Shown here: one piece after another, positions 44,650 through 53,481 of the stretch | Numbering within the stretch: position 1 is the first letter of the stretch | Layout: each line of letters starts with the position of its first letter | Made by a program: the position numbers and the translations under genes | Assembly: GCF_900106995.1 (NCBI RefSeq) | Contig: NZ_FNOK01000026.1 | Coordinates: forward strand, 1 to 64,000 | Length of the DNA stretch: 64,000 bases | Direction of reading: 5' to 3' | Source: Saccharopolyspora shandongensis | GTDB lineage: Bacteria; Actinomycetota; Actinomycetes; Mycobacteriales; Pseudonocardiaceae | The notes under the pieces: generated by a model | Seen by the model: the letters and a program-made list of their open reading frames with translations, nothing else | Told to the model about the DNA's origin: nothing | Databases searched by the model: none

Positions 44650-45474
44650 GTGAGCGTGCCCGAACTCGATCGTCTCCGGCAACGGATCGGCGCGGAGGAG
44701 GCCCTCGTGGTGGCGTTCTCCGGCGGCGTCGACTCGGCGCTGCTGGCGGCCGTGGCGCACGAGGTGCTCGGTTCGCGGATGCTCGCGGTCACCGCCGTCT
44801 CGCCCAGCCTCGCCGCGGCCGAACGACGGCAGGCCAAGGAGTTCGCGCGCGGCCGCGGCTTCGCGCACGTCGAGGTCTGCACCGACGAGGCCGACCGCCC
44901 CGAGTACGCCGCGAACGACGGAAACCGCTGCTACCACTGCAAGTCCGCGCTATTCGACGCGCTGGAGCCGCTAGCGGTCGCCATGGGCGCCGGCATCGCG
45001 CTGGGCACCAACCTGGACGATCTCGGCGACCACCGGCCCGGCCAGCAGGCCGCCGCGCAGCGCGGCGTCATCGCGCCGATGGTGGACGCCGGGCTCAGCA
45101 AGGAAGCGGTCCGGCGGGCCAGCCGGGAACTCGGACTGTCCACTGCGGACAAGCCGGCGGCGGCGTGCCTGGCCTCGCGCGTCGCCTACGGCGACCCGGT
45201 GACACCCGAGGTGCTCGGCCGCATCGAGGAGGCGGAGGCGGCGATCCACCGCCTCGGCTTCGAGGTGTGCCGCGTGCGGGCGCACGGCCAGGGCACGGTG
45301 GCCCGGCTGGAGGTCCCGGCGGCCGACATCGACCGGGCGGCGGCGCGGCGCGACGAGCTGGACCGCGCGGTGCGCGAGGCCGGTTTCCAGTTCTGCGCGC
45401 TGGATCTGGCCGGATTCCGAAGTGGACGGATGAACGTGCTGCTGCCGCTGCTGCCCGCCCGGACCGCGTCATGA
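44650..45474 (+). CDS. larE: ATP-dependent sacrificial sulfur transferase LarE
   Basis: 274 residues. PP-loop FSGGVDSALLAAVAHEVLG, the segment CTDEADRPEYAANDGNRCYH, and the putative sacrificial cysteine in KPAAACLASRVAYGDPVT where LarE donates the sulfur of its own Cys. It converts the carboxylates of pyridinium biscarboxylate mononucleotide to thiocarboxylates for the nickel-pincer cofactor. The GTG at 44650 has GAGGAGAGGAG upstream. It overlaps larB by 4 bp (ATGA). Confidence 0.92.
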   Translation: MSVPELDRLRQRIGAEEALVVAFSGGVDSALLAAVAHEVLGSRMLAVTAVSPSLAAAERRQAKEFARGRGFAHVEVCTDEADRPEYAANDGNRCYHCKSALFDALEPLAVAMGAGIALGTNLDDLGDHRPGQQAAAQRGVIAPMVDAGLSKEAVRRASRELGLSTADKPAAACLASRVAYGDPVTPEVLGRIEEAEAAIHRLGFEVCRVRAHGQGTVARLEVPAADIDRAAARRDELDRAVREAGFQFCALDLAGFRSGRMNVLLPLLPARTAS

Positions 45475-46139
45475 CCGGGTTCGCCGACCTCGGGTACGCG
45501 CGGGTCGACACCGACCGGGAATCCCGGCAAGGCCTCCCCGAGGTCGTCTACGGGCCCGGCAAGCAGCCCGGGGAGATCGCCGGAATCGTCGGCGAACTCC
45601 TCGCCCGGGGTACCGGCCCGGTGCTGGTGACCCGCGTCGAGGCCGACGTCGCCGCGGCGATCGCGGTGCCCGGCGGCACCTACCACGAGACCGCGCGGCT
45701 GCTGGTGTGGCGGCCGGCGGCGAGCGGCTCGTTCCGGGTCTGCATCGCCACCGCGGGCACCTCGGACGGGCCGGTGGCCGCCGAGGCCGAGGCGGTGGCG
45801 GCCGCGATCGGGCTGTCCACCGAGGTGGTCCGCGACGTCGGGGTGGCCGGGATCCACCGGCTGCTGGCGGCCCGCGACGAGCTCGACCGGGCCGACGCGG
45901 TGATCGTGGTCGCGGGCATGGAGGGCGCGCTGGCCAGCGCCGTCGGCGGGCTGGTGGCCTGCCCGGTGATCGCGGTGCCGACGTCCACCGGTTACGGCGC
46001 GGCCCTGGAGGGCGTGACGGCGCTGCTGGCCATGCTGACGTCCTGCGCGGCGGGCCTGACCGTGGTCAACATCGATTCCGGGTTCGGCGCCGCGATGGCC
46101 GCGCACCGGCTGGCCCAGGTGGTGGCGAAACCGCGATGA
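45471..46139 (+). CDS. larB: Nickel-pincer cofactor biosynthesis protein LarB
   Basis: 222 residues. The C-terminal PurE-like domain (TAGTSDGPVAAEAEAVAAAI, VVAGMEGALASAVGGLVACP, VPTSTGYGAA) is preceded by the LarB N-terminal region with LPEVVYGPGK. LarB carboxylates and hydrolyses nicotinic acid adenine dinucleotide to the biscarboxylate precursor. Coupled on both sides by ATGA overlaps (to larE and larC). Confidence 0.93.
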   Translation: MTGFADLGYARVDTDRESRQGLPEVVYGPGKQPGEIAGIVGELLARGTGPVLVTRVEADVAAAIAVPGGTYHETARLLVWRPAASGSFRVCIATAGTSDGPVAAEAEAVAAAIGLSTEVVRDVGVAGIHRLLAARDELDRADAVIVVAGMEGALASAVGGLVACPVIAVPTSTGYGAALEGVTALLAMLTSCAAGLTVVNIDSGFGAAMAAHRLAQVVAKPR

Positions 46140-47284
46140 TCCTCTGGCTCAACCCCGTCACCGGCGTCTCCGGGGACATGCTGCTCGGCGCTCTGCTCGG
46201 CCTCGGCGCGCCGTTGGACCGGGTGCGCTCGGCCGTGGAGTCGACCGGCCTGCCGGGCTGGCGGCTGTCCACCGAGCAGGTGCAGGTCAACGGCATCGCG
46301 GCGACGAAAGCGGTGGTGGACGTCGAGGACACCAGCACCGAACGGCACGCCGCGGAGCTGATCGCCCGAGTCCGCCAGGCCCGACCCGAACCCGTGGCGG
46401 AGCTGGCCGCCGCGGCGATCACGGCGATCGCCGAGGTGGAAGGCGCCCTGCACGGCGAGCACCCGGACGACGTGCACCTGCACGAGATCGGCGGGCTGGA
46501 CACCGTGGTGGACACCGTCGGCGTCGCCGCAGCGCTGCACGCGCTGGGCATCACTGCCGTGCACTCCGCGCCGCTGGCGCTGGGCAGCGGAACGGTGCGG
46601 TGCAGCCACGGCGTGCTCCCGGCACCCGCCCCGGCGACCCTGCGACTGCTGCGCGGCGCGGCAGTCGTCGGCACCGACCTTCCGGGCGAGACGGTCACGC
46701 CGACCGGCGCAGCCCTGCTGCAGGCGATCGGCACCCGCTTCACCCCTCCCCCGGTCATGACCGTGCAGGACACCGCCTACGGCGCGGGCACGCGCCGGTT
46801 CCCCCAGCGCCCCAACGTTCTCTCGGCGACGCTCGGAGTGCCGCTGGGCGCCGAACCGGCCGAGCCGATGGTCGTCCTGGAGTGCAATGTGGACGATGTG
46901 ACCGGCGAGGTGCTGGGGCACGTGATCAACCGCGCGCTGGACCGGGGTGCGGCGGACGCCTGGACGACGCCGGCGACGATGAAGAAGTCCCGCCCGGCCC
47001 AGGTGCTGCACGTGCTGTGCCGCCCGGAACTGGCATCCGAGCTGTCCGACCTGGTACTGGCGGAAACCGGCAGCCTCGGGATCCGCCGCCACGCGGTGGA
47101 CCGCCGGGCCCTGCCCCGCCGGACCACCACGGTCACGGTGCAAGGCCACCAGATCCGCATCAAACACGGCCCCCACCACGCAAAACCAGAACACGAAGAC
47201 GTCGCAGCGGCAGCAGCGGCCCTCGGCCGTCCCCTCCGAACAATCGCGGCCCAAGCCCTCGCGGCTCAGCGACGAGACGCCTGA
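46136..47284 (+). CDS. larC: Nickel-pincer cofactor nickel insertase LarC
   Basis: 382 residues, a single uninterrupted frame, unlike lactobacilli where larC is split by a programmed frameshift. Family blocks: NPVTGVSGDMLLGALLGLGA, HGEHPDDVHLHEIGGLDTVV, CSHGVLPAPAPATLRLL, and the C-terminal VVLECNVDDVTGEVLGH and AWTTPATMKKSRPAQVLHVL. It inserts Ni using CTP to finish the cofactor. The operon is complete for cofactor synthesis, but no larA racemase is nearby. Confidence 0.93.
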   Translation: MILWLNPVTGVSGDMLLGALLGLGAPLDRVRSAVESTGLPGWRLSTEQVQVNGIAATKAVVDVEDTSTERHAAELIARVRQARPEPVAELAAAAITAIAEVEGALHGEHPDDVHLHEIGGLDTVVDTVGVAAALHALGITAVHSAPLALGSGTVRCSHGVLPAPAPATLRLLRGAAVVGTDLPGETVTPTGAALLQAIGTRFTPPPVMTVQDTAYGAGTRRFPQRPNVLSATLGVPLGAEPAEPMVVLECNVDDVTGEVLGHVINRALDRGAADAWTTPATMKKSRPAQVLHVLCRPELASELSDLVLAETGSLGIRRHAVDRRALPRRTTTVTVQGHQIRIKHGPHHAKPEHEDVAAAAAALGRPLRTIAAQALAAQRRDA

Positions 47285-47402
47285 CTAGCACTGTTTCCGC
47301 TGGTCAGGACCCGTGTCTACTTCTTGTTGCCATAGCGACACCAAGTACACACGGGAGTTGGGCTGCTGCGCGAGGGGCCCGTCGGTGCCAAACTCCCAGG
47401 CC

Positions 47403-47789
47403 ATGGACTGGGAGCAGGTGCGTGCGTGGGTCGCCGGGTACGAGCGGGCTTGGCGGGCTCCTGGCGTCGATGCTCTCGCCGGGGTCTTCTCGCCGGACGC
47501 GAGCTATCGGCAGGCCCCTTACCTCGAACCGGTCGTCGGGCTCGCCGCCATCGCGCGGATGTGGGAGGCCGAGCGGGTCGGGCCCGATGAGGAGTTCCAG
47601 CTGACGAGCAGCCCCGTGGCGCTCGAAGGCGACACCGCCGTCGTCCGGGTCGAGGTGCGCTACGGCGGTTCGGTGCCGCAGGAGTACCGGGACCTGTGGG
47701 TCATCCGGTTCGCCCCCGACAGGACGTGCCGGGCCTTCGAGGAGTGGCCGTTCTGGCCCGGCAAGGACTACCGCGCCACGCCAGGCTGA
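47403..47789 (+). CDS. SnoaL-like/NTF2-fold protein
   Basis: 128 residues of the cone-shaped NTF2/SnoaL fold (VAGYERAWRAPGVDALAGVF, YLEPVVGLAAIARMWEAER, YRDLWVIRFAPDRTCRAFEE). Such proteins are small hydrolases, isomerases or ligand binders. The ATG at 47403 was chosen from the family start; its ribosome site is weak. Function unknown. Confidence 0.72.
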   Translation: MDWEQVRAWVAGYERAWRAPGVDALAGVFSPDASYRQAPYLEPVVGLAAIARMWEAERVGPDEEFQLTSSPVALEGDTAVVRVEVRYGGSVPQEYRDLWVIRFAPDRTCRAFEEWPFWPGKDYRATPG

Positions 47790-47871
47790 CGCGCCGATTC
47801 TTCGCCAATCGGTCGCCGGATGGTCACCGCCGCCTCACCGCCGCAGGAAGCGGGGCCAGCACGATGATCAC

Positions 47872-48738
47872 GTGCAGGACGCGATCACGGCGGGCCCGCG
47901 CGGCCCGCGGAGAACACGGACCCTCGCGGTGCTCGGTGACTCGGTCGCCGTGGGCATGGGCGACCCGGTGCCCGGCGGCTGGCGCGGATTCGCCCCGCTG
48001 CTGGCCGAGGCGCTCGGTGCCGCGGAGCTCGCGAACGTGGGGTCGAGCGGCGCGCGCATCGGTGCCGTGCACGACGCCCAGCTGCCCGCCGCGCTGCGGG
48101 CCGCGCCGGATGCCGCCGTGGTGATGGTCGGCATGAACGACACCATGCGCTCCGACTTCGACGCGGGCCGCCTGCGGCAGCAGCTGAACGACGTCGTGCG
48201 CGCGCTCGCCGCCGCGGGCGCGGTCGTCGTGACGATCCGCTACCACGACCACGGCCGGGTCTTCCGGCTCCCCGGGCCGCTGCGCAAGGCGCTGGCCAGG
48301 CGGATCGACGAGCTCAACCGGATCCTGGACGCCGTCGCCGCCGAACACGCCGCCGCCGTCGTGGACCTGGACCGGCTGCCGGGCGCCTACCACCCGGCGA
48401 CGTGGAGCGTGGACCGGCTGCACCCCTCCGAGCTCGGGCACCGGATGCTCGCCGCCGCCTTCGCCGACCGGTTCGCCGCGGCCGGGCTGGCCGTGCCCGC
48501 AACGGTGTCGCTGGAGTGCTCCGGCGGCGCGCGGGTCAGCGGGTTCGACCACCTGCGGTGGCTGCTCGCCAAGGGCGTCCCGTGGCTGTTCGGCCGCGGC
48601 CACCACCTCCTCCGGTACTCCCTGAAGATCCTCCTGCGCGCCGCGCTGCCACCGCACAGAATCCCTCCGTCCACTGAGGACTCGAAGCGCGGCGCGAATC
48701 CGGAGAAGACACTGGGGAACGTGGCCGCGCCGGACTAG
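47872..48738 (+). CDS. SGNH/GDSL hydrolase
   Basis: 288 residues. The four SGNH blocks are present: GDSVAVGMGD (Ser), GSSGARI (Gly), GMNDTMRSD (Asn) and DRLHPSELGH (Asp/His). No signal peptide, so it is cytoplasmic. GTG start at 47872 with weak ribosome site. Probably an esterase or lipase of unknown substrate; common in actinobacteria. Confidence 0.85.
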   Translation: MQDAITAGPRGPRRTRTLAVLGDSVAVGMGDPVPGGWRGFAPLLAEALGAAELANVGSSGARIGAVHDAQLPAALRAAPDAAVVMVGMNDTMRSDFDAGRLRQQLNDVVRALAAAGAVVVTIRYHDHGRVFRLPGPLRKALARRIDELNRILDAVAAEHAAAVVDLDRLPGAYHPATWSVDRLHPSELGHRMLAAAFADRFAAAGLAVPATVSLECSGGARVSGFDHLRWLLAKGVPWLFGRGHHLLRYSLKILLRAALPPHRIPPSTEDSKRGANPEKTLGNVAAPD

Positions 48739-48770
48739 GATGCGCTTGTCCGATCTCTGAACGGAGACGC

Positions 48771-49319
48771 ATGTTCAGCCATCCCCTCACCGAAGACGCC
48801 GCGCTGACGCCGCTCGAGCCCTGGCAGGCCGCCGAGTTCGCCGCCCACGCCGAGCGCTACCGCGACCACCTGGCACCGTGGCTGCCGTGGACCGAGGCCG
48901 TCACCGACGAGGCGTCCGCCCGGGCCTTCCTGCAGAGCTACGCCGACCGGCAGGCCGCCGACGAGGGGCGCATCTACGGGATCCGGCTGCGCGGCGATCT
49001 CGTCGGCGGGATCCTGTTCCGGATCTTCGACGTGCCTTCGGGCGTCTGCGAGCTCGGCGTGTGGATCGCGCCGGAGGCGCAGGGCCGGGGCCTGATCACG
49101 CGGGCCGCGACGCACCTGATCGGCTGGGCCATCAGCGTGCGCGGCATGAGCCGCATCGAGTGGCGCAACGACGCGGAGAACCACCGGAGCAAGGGGACGG
49201 CCCAGCGCCTGGGCATGACCCTCGACGGCGTGCTGCGCGAATCCTTCTCGTACCAGGGCCGCCGACGCGACACTGAGGTCTGGTCCCTGCTCGCCTCCGA
49301 CTGGCGCTCCCGGTCGTAA
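48771..49319 (+). CDS. GNAT family N-acetyltransferase (RimJ/RimL type)
   Basis: 182 residues. N-terminal LEPWQAAEFAAHAERYRDHL and LAPWLPWTE, the strand GVWIAPEAQGRGLITRA containing the acetyl-CoA P-loop (QGRGL), and the RIEWRNDAENHRSKGTAQRL block typical of ribosomal-protein or toxin-type acetyltransferases. CGGAGA precedes the ATG. Substrate unknown. Confidence 0.87.
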   Translation: MFSHPLTEDAALTPLEPWQAAEFAAHAERYRDHLAPWLPWTEAVTDEASARAFLQSYADRQAADEGRIYGIRLRGDLVGGILFRIFDVPSGVCELGVWIAPEAQGRGLITRAATHLIGWAISVRGMSRIEWRNDAENHRSKGTAQRLGMTLDGVLRESFSYQGRRRDTEVWSLLASDWRSRS

Positions 49320-49340
49320 GAAATGATTTCTTCAATGGGC

Positions 49341-49537
49341 TTGCGTGGCGGTGCGGGTAGCGGCCCCCCTTCGGGAGTTGCAGACGCCGTCTGGACTGTG
49401 GCAGCCCCGACTCAGGCATGGACCAATACGCGGCATCGGGGACTGGCCTCGCCCAGTAGCCCAGTAAGGGCGGGCACAGCCTGAGAACCCGCGGCGGTGC
49501 GAGCTGAGTCCCACACCGCATGCGGCTGACGCCGCAT
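49341..49537 (+). repeat. Modular dispersed intergenic repeat, copy D (longest)
   Basis: TTGCGTGGCGGTGCGGGTAG, an expanded middle module with CCCCGA...CATGGACCAATACGCGG...TCGGGG, CCTGAG, AACCCGCGGCGGTGCGAG, and terminal hairpin ATGCGGC...GCCGCAT (49520-49537). It fills the gap between the convergent GNAT and Tat-exported genes. Confidence 0.75.
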
Positions 49538-49574
49538 TCTGAAAGGACCCGTAAGCCGATCCGCGACCCGGACG

Positions 49575-51311
49575 TCACCGGTAGCGGTCGACGGATTGGC
49601 GCATGCCGTGATCCGGATCGGCGTCGTAGGTGCCGTCCGGGTTCCGCGGCCCGAACGACTGCGGGACGTACAGCGAAGCGCACGAGGGGCTCGTGTCGGC
49701 GAGCCGCCGGAACTCCGACCAGGCCCGGTCGTACCCGGCGATGTGCGCGCGGATGGCCGCCGTGTCGTAGTCGCCGGTCCGGTCGCCGGCGAAGCCGCGC
49801 AGCATCGCGCCCCAGCCGTGGTGGATCACCCGGTGCAGCAGCAGCCCGTACCTGCTCGAAACCCGCAGGTACTCGCGGGTTTCCGGATCCGGTGGCCGGA
49901 TCTGGGCGGCCAGCCGGTCGATCCGGGACCAGATCGCCGCCGCGGTCGCCTTCTCCGCCAGCGCCGCGTCCACCAGCCCGGCGTCGAGCACGTGCTGGAA
50001 GTCCGCGGTGAGGTCCTTGTCCGAGCCGCCCAGGAACTGGTCCCGCATCCACGTCGTCCGGCCCAGCTCGAACACGGTGCTGTAATGCCCGCGCAGCACG
50101 CCGGCGGCCGAAGCCAGCGCGAGCCACCGGAAGCGATCTCTGTCCACTGCGGACAGTCCTAGCCGCCGCGCGTGCTCGTCGAAGATCGACCGCTCAGCCC
50201 GCCCGGTGTCGCGCGCCCACCGGCTCACCACGGCGAAGTTGAGGTCGCACCACAGCTCGTGCTCGATGTACGGCCCGCGCCAGCCGCCGCCGCGCGACCA
50301 CGTCCAGATCCCGCGCAGGTTCGGGTTGTCCCGGATGTCGACGAGCCCGTTGGGCCCGGTCGCGCCGGCGTTCTCCTCGAACCCGTTGAGCACGCCGTCG
50401 CCGATGTAGTTCGGATGCGCGCCCTTGCCCTCGTACTCCCGCTGGCACTGCACCTCCACGACCTGCGGGTGCCTGCCGATGGCGAGCGTCGGGTTGAACG
50501 CCCTGGTGCGCCAGTAGTCGCCCTGGGTGTGCTTGACGGTGAAGATCAGGTTCGGGTGCGGCGCGACGCGGTCGGTGACGCTCAGGTAGTACGCCGGATC
50601 GGTGTGGAAGCCGTCGAACGACCACGTGCGGTAGAACAGCAGCTTGCCGCGCCTGGCGCAGACCTCCTCGCGGAGGATGTCGAGCAGCAGCAGGTGGCTC
50701 TCGGCGCCGCGGGTGATCGGGTTGTTCCCAGTGTGGTGCGGCGTGTTCGACAGGTACGTCTCGCCGGTCCGCACGACCAGCCCGTCCAGGCCCGGGAACC
50801 GGTCGAAGACCTCGGCCAGCATGATCCGGTGGATCTGCCTGGTCAACGGGCGGTCCAGGTCGATCCGCCCGTCGCCGTCGAGGATCTCCCCGGCGTGGAG
50901 CTCCACCAGGCGCTTCGGCAGCACGATGATGTCGGTGAAGTACAGCGCCCGCAGGCCCGCATCGTGAATCTGCCGGATCCGCTCGTCGATGGTCGCGGCG
51001 TTCCACTCGACCCACGCCCTGGCGTCCGAGCCCGGCGGGAAGATCCGCTCGTCGAAGCCGTCGAAGGTGATGGCGGTGTGCGGCGGCCGGAACTCGTTGA
51101 CCACCTGCGCGTTGTGCCCGTGCGCGGCCAGCGTCCGCGGATCGTTGTAGGCGCTGCGCGTCGGTGGCTCACCCGGGTTCGAGTGGACCATGTCCATGAG
51201 CCAGTCCAGGCGCCGCGAGTCGCGCGCTTGCGCCATGCCGCCGGGCAGCGCCGCGCCGGCGGCCGCGAGCCCGCCGGCGAGCAGCGCGCCACGCCTGGTC
51301 AGCGGCATCAT
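49575..51311 (-). CDS. Tat-exported protein, probable TIM-barrel glycoside hydrolase of unassigned family
   Basis: 578 residues. A twin-arginine signal (LTRRGALLAGGLAAAGAALP) is followed by a long catalytic-looking domain with many aromatic and acidic residues (VVNEFRPPHTAITFDGFDER, LYFTDIIVLPKRLVELHAGE, VVRTGETYLSNTPHH, GIWTWSRGGGWRG). I do not recognise a CAZy family with certainty; the layout recalls alpha-glucuronidase-like enzymes (GH67/GH115). The ATG at 51311 overlaps the fucosidase stop (ATGA), so the two are made together and exported. Likely acts on a fucose- or uronate-bearing glycan. Confidence 0.7.
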   Translation of the reverse strand: MMPLTRRGALLAGGLAAAGAALPGGMAQARDSRRLDWLMDMVHSNPGEPPTRSAYNDPRTLAAHGHNAQVVNEFRPPHTAITFDGFDERIFPPGSDARAWVEWNAATIDERIRQIHDAGLRALYFTDIIVLPKRLVELHAGEILDGDGRIDLDRPLTRQIHRIMLAEVFDRFPGLDGLVVRTGETYLSNTPHHTGNNPITRGAESHLLLLDILREEVCARRGKLLFYRTWSFDGFHTDPAYYLSVTDRVAPHPNLIFTVKHTQGDYWRTRAFNPTLAIGRHPQVVEVQCQREYEGKGAHPNYIGDGVLNGFEENAGATGPNGLVDIRDNPNLRGIWTWSRGGGWRGPYIEHELWCDLNFAVVSRWARDTGRAERSIFDEHARRLGLSAVDRDRFRWLALASAAGVLRGHYSTVFELGRTTWMRDQFLGGSDKDLTADFQHVLDAGLVDAALAEKATAAAIWSRIDRLAAQIRPPDPETREYLRVSSRYGLLLHRVIHHGWGAMLRGFAGDRTGDYDTAAIRAHIAGYDRAWSEFRRLADTSPSCASLYVPQSFGPRNPDGTYDADPDHGMRQSVDRYR

Positions 51312-53131
51312 CGCTCCGGGCGGAGCTGGCGGGCCGGGATGATCTGCTGCGGCGTGTTCGGGCTGGTCCACAGCAGCTTCGCGACGCCTTCGTTGGTCTC
51401 CTTCTTCATCTCCATCCGGATCGCGTACCGGCGACCGGCTTCGAGCGGGATGGCCGCGTCGTCCACCGCCGGGCCGTGCTCGGACCAGTTGTCGATCACC
51501 GGCCGGTCGTCGATCCACAACCGGACGGCGTTGGACGAGACCGTGCGCAGCGTGTACGTCTCGGTGAAGCGCGGTTCGAGCGTGCCGGTCCAGCGGGCCG
51601 AGTAGCCGGCGGGCAGGATCGCGGGATCCGGCGAGCCGGTGTACTTCCAGTCGTAGTTCACGCCCGGGTCGACGCGGGTCGCGTCCGGTTCGCCCGGCGA
51701 GTTGCGGTGCGCCCAGAAGCGGGCGGTCAGCCCGGTCCCGTCGCCTTCGGGCGCCGGGCCCGGCGTCGCGACGTCCAGCTCGATGACGGTGGCGAGGCCG
51801 TTCGCCGGCCCGCCGGAGGGGCGGATCGTCACCGTGTCGCCGGTGCGCTCGACGTCGACCCGCTGGTCACTGCCCAGCACCCGGGCGGCCGTGACGTCGA
51901 ATGCGGATTTCGCTTGCAGCGTCAGCGAACCCCCGCTGCCGGGCCAGTCGTACACCGACGCGTAGAGCTTCCCGTCGCGGCGGCTCACCGTCCCCCAGCC
52001 CGGCTGCTCGACGATGCCCGGCGCGCCCGCCGAGAGCACCGCGGCGCCCTGGCCGTCGCTGCGCAGCCACTCGCCCATCTCCCGCAGTCGCGTCACCGAT
52101 TCGGCCGGTACCCGGCCGCGCGCGTCGGGGCCGACGTTGAGCAGGTAGTTGCCGGAGCGGCCCGCGGTGGTGGTGAGGTTGCGGACCAGGTCGGCCGAGG
52201 ACTTCCAGTCGTGGTCCCACTTCGCGTAGCCCCAGTGCCCGTTGATGGTCATGCAGGTCTCCCACAGCTGCCCGGCGACGGGCTCGCCGGGGATCTCCTG
52301 CTCGGGCGTTCCGGTGTCGCCGTCGGTGACCCGCCGCTTGCCGACCCTGTTGTTGACGATCAGCTCCGGGTCCAGGCCGCGCACGAAGGACTCCAGGCGC
52401 TCGCCGTCCTGCGCGGTCCACGGGTTGGGCGGATTGTCGGTGCTCCACTCGCCGTCGAACCACAGCAGGGCCGGGTCGTAGTTCGAGACGAGTTCCCGCA
52501 GCTGTTCGCGCATCCGCTCCTGGTAGCGGCCGAAGGTGTCGGGGTTCGAGGCGTCCGGGTCGTGCCAGTCCCAGATCGAGTAGTAGAAGCCCAGCCGGAT
52601 GCCGTACCGGTCGGTCGCCTGCTTGAGCTCGGCGAGGATGTCCCGGTTCTCGTCGAACGCCGAGTGGTCCCGCAGGTTCCACCGGTTGACCTTCGTCGGC
52701 CACATGGCGTAGCCCTCGTGGTGCTTGGCCGTGATGACCAGGTAGCGCTGCCCGGCCTCGGCGGCGGTGCGGGCGATCGCGTCGGCGTCGAACCCGGCCG
52801 GGTCGAACCGGGCGACCAGGTCCTCGTACTCCGCCCGCGGGATCGCGCATTCCCGCTGGATCCACTCCGCGTTCTGGCACGTGCTGCCGTCGGGCCGCCG
52901 GTATTCGCCCTCCAGCTGCGAGTAGCCGCCGAAGTGGATGAACATCCCGAACCGGCTGTCGCGCCACCACTGGGTCCGCTCGGCGGTGAAGGGATCGTCG
53001 ATCGCGTAGTTCGTGCCCGGGCTCGCCGGAACCCGTCCGGCATTTCCCGGCACGGCCGACCCGACGAGCAGGACCGCGGCGAACAGGCCGATCACGGCGG
53101 TTCTGGCGGAACGCGCGGATGTTCCCGGCAT
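51308..53131 (-). CDS. Secreted alpha-L-fucosidase (GH29) with C-terminal PA14 domain
   Basis: 607 residues. Signal peptide (AVIGLFAAVLLVGSAVPGNA), then a GH29 barrel: RFGMFIHFGGYSQLEGEY, ITAKHHEGYAMWPTKVNRWN, YYSIWDWHDPD, and LLWFDGEW with the nucleophile aspartate, followed by NYLLNVGPDARG. A C-terminal PA14-like carbohydrate-binding domain covers the last ~140 residues (GLTARFWAHRNSPGE, FTETYTLRTVSSNAVRLWID). The ATG at 53131 has GGGGAGG upstream. It releases L-fucose from glycans outside the cell. A perfect operator-like palindrome lies 180 bp upstream. Confidence 0.9.
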   Translation of the reverse strand: MPGTSARSARTAVIGLFAAVLLVGSAVPGNAGRVPASPGTNYAIDDPFTAERTQWWRDSRFGMFIHFGGYSQLEGEYRRPDGSTCQNAEWIQRECAIPRAEYEDLVARFDPAGFDADAIARTAAEAGQRYLVITAKHHEGYAMWPTKVNRWNLRDHSAFDENRDILAELKQATDRYGIRLGFYYSIWDWHDPDASNPDTFGRYQERMREQLRELVSNYDPALLWFDGEWSTDNPPNPWTAQDGERLESFVRGLDPELIVNNRVGKRRVTDGDTGTPEQEIPGEPVAGQLWETCMTINGHWGYAKWDHDWKSSADLVRNLTTTAGRSGNYLLNVGPDARGRVPAESVTRLREMGEWLRSDGQGAAVLSAGAPGIVEQPGWGTVSRRDGKLYASVYDWPGSGGSLTLQAKSAFDVTAARVLGSDQRVDVERTGDTVTIRPSGGPANGLATVIELDVATPGPAPEGDGTGLTARFWAHRNSPGEPDATRVDPGVNYDWKYTGSPDPAILPAGYSARWTGTLEPRFTETYTLRTVSSNAVRLWIDDRPVIDNWSEHGPAVDDAAIPLEAGRRYAIRMEMKKETNEGVAKLLWTSPNTPQQIIPARQLRPER

Positions 53132-53311
53132 GAAGACCTCCCCATCGAGGCGATCCGGTGATCCGCGAGCAGTCAAACAAACGCCCGAACACCCGAGCAA
53201 GACGCCCATCGGGCGACGCGATCACGGCGGAAGACGAAAAAACCCGCCAGGTTCGGCAATTCCGCGCAGCGGCACTGCTGCGCACGGCGCAGCTGTTCAC
53301 GGACATGAACG

Positions 53312-53334
53312 AATTGGTCCACTATGGACCAATT
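53312..53334. promoter_or_regulatory. 23-bp operator-like palindrome upstream of the fucosidase operon
   Basis: AATTGGTCCA-CTA-TGGACCAATT: 10-bp perfect arms with a 3-bp spacer, the size and form of GntR/HutC- or LacI-type sugar-repressor sites (DasR sites carry TGGTCTAGACCA). It lies in the 350-bp gap 53132-53481, in which I found no credible gene. Confidence 0.5.
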
Positions 53335-53481
53335 GAGCCGAGAGGCACCCACCCGGCCAGCTCTGCGGGCGCCGCGCACTGCAAGGCATCGAGGTTTTCG
53401 CAAGATCGGCTCCACGCGCTGAACTCCGTGCCAGAATGAGCGCAAAGGCTGCCACGCGCTTTCGAGCAGACGGAGGACAGG

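Noticed and set aside
53158..53439. 93-codon plus-strand frame between the fucosidase and EACC1
   Set aside because: No ribosome site, no family resemblance, and it covers the operator-like palindrome; treated as intergenic.
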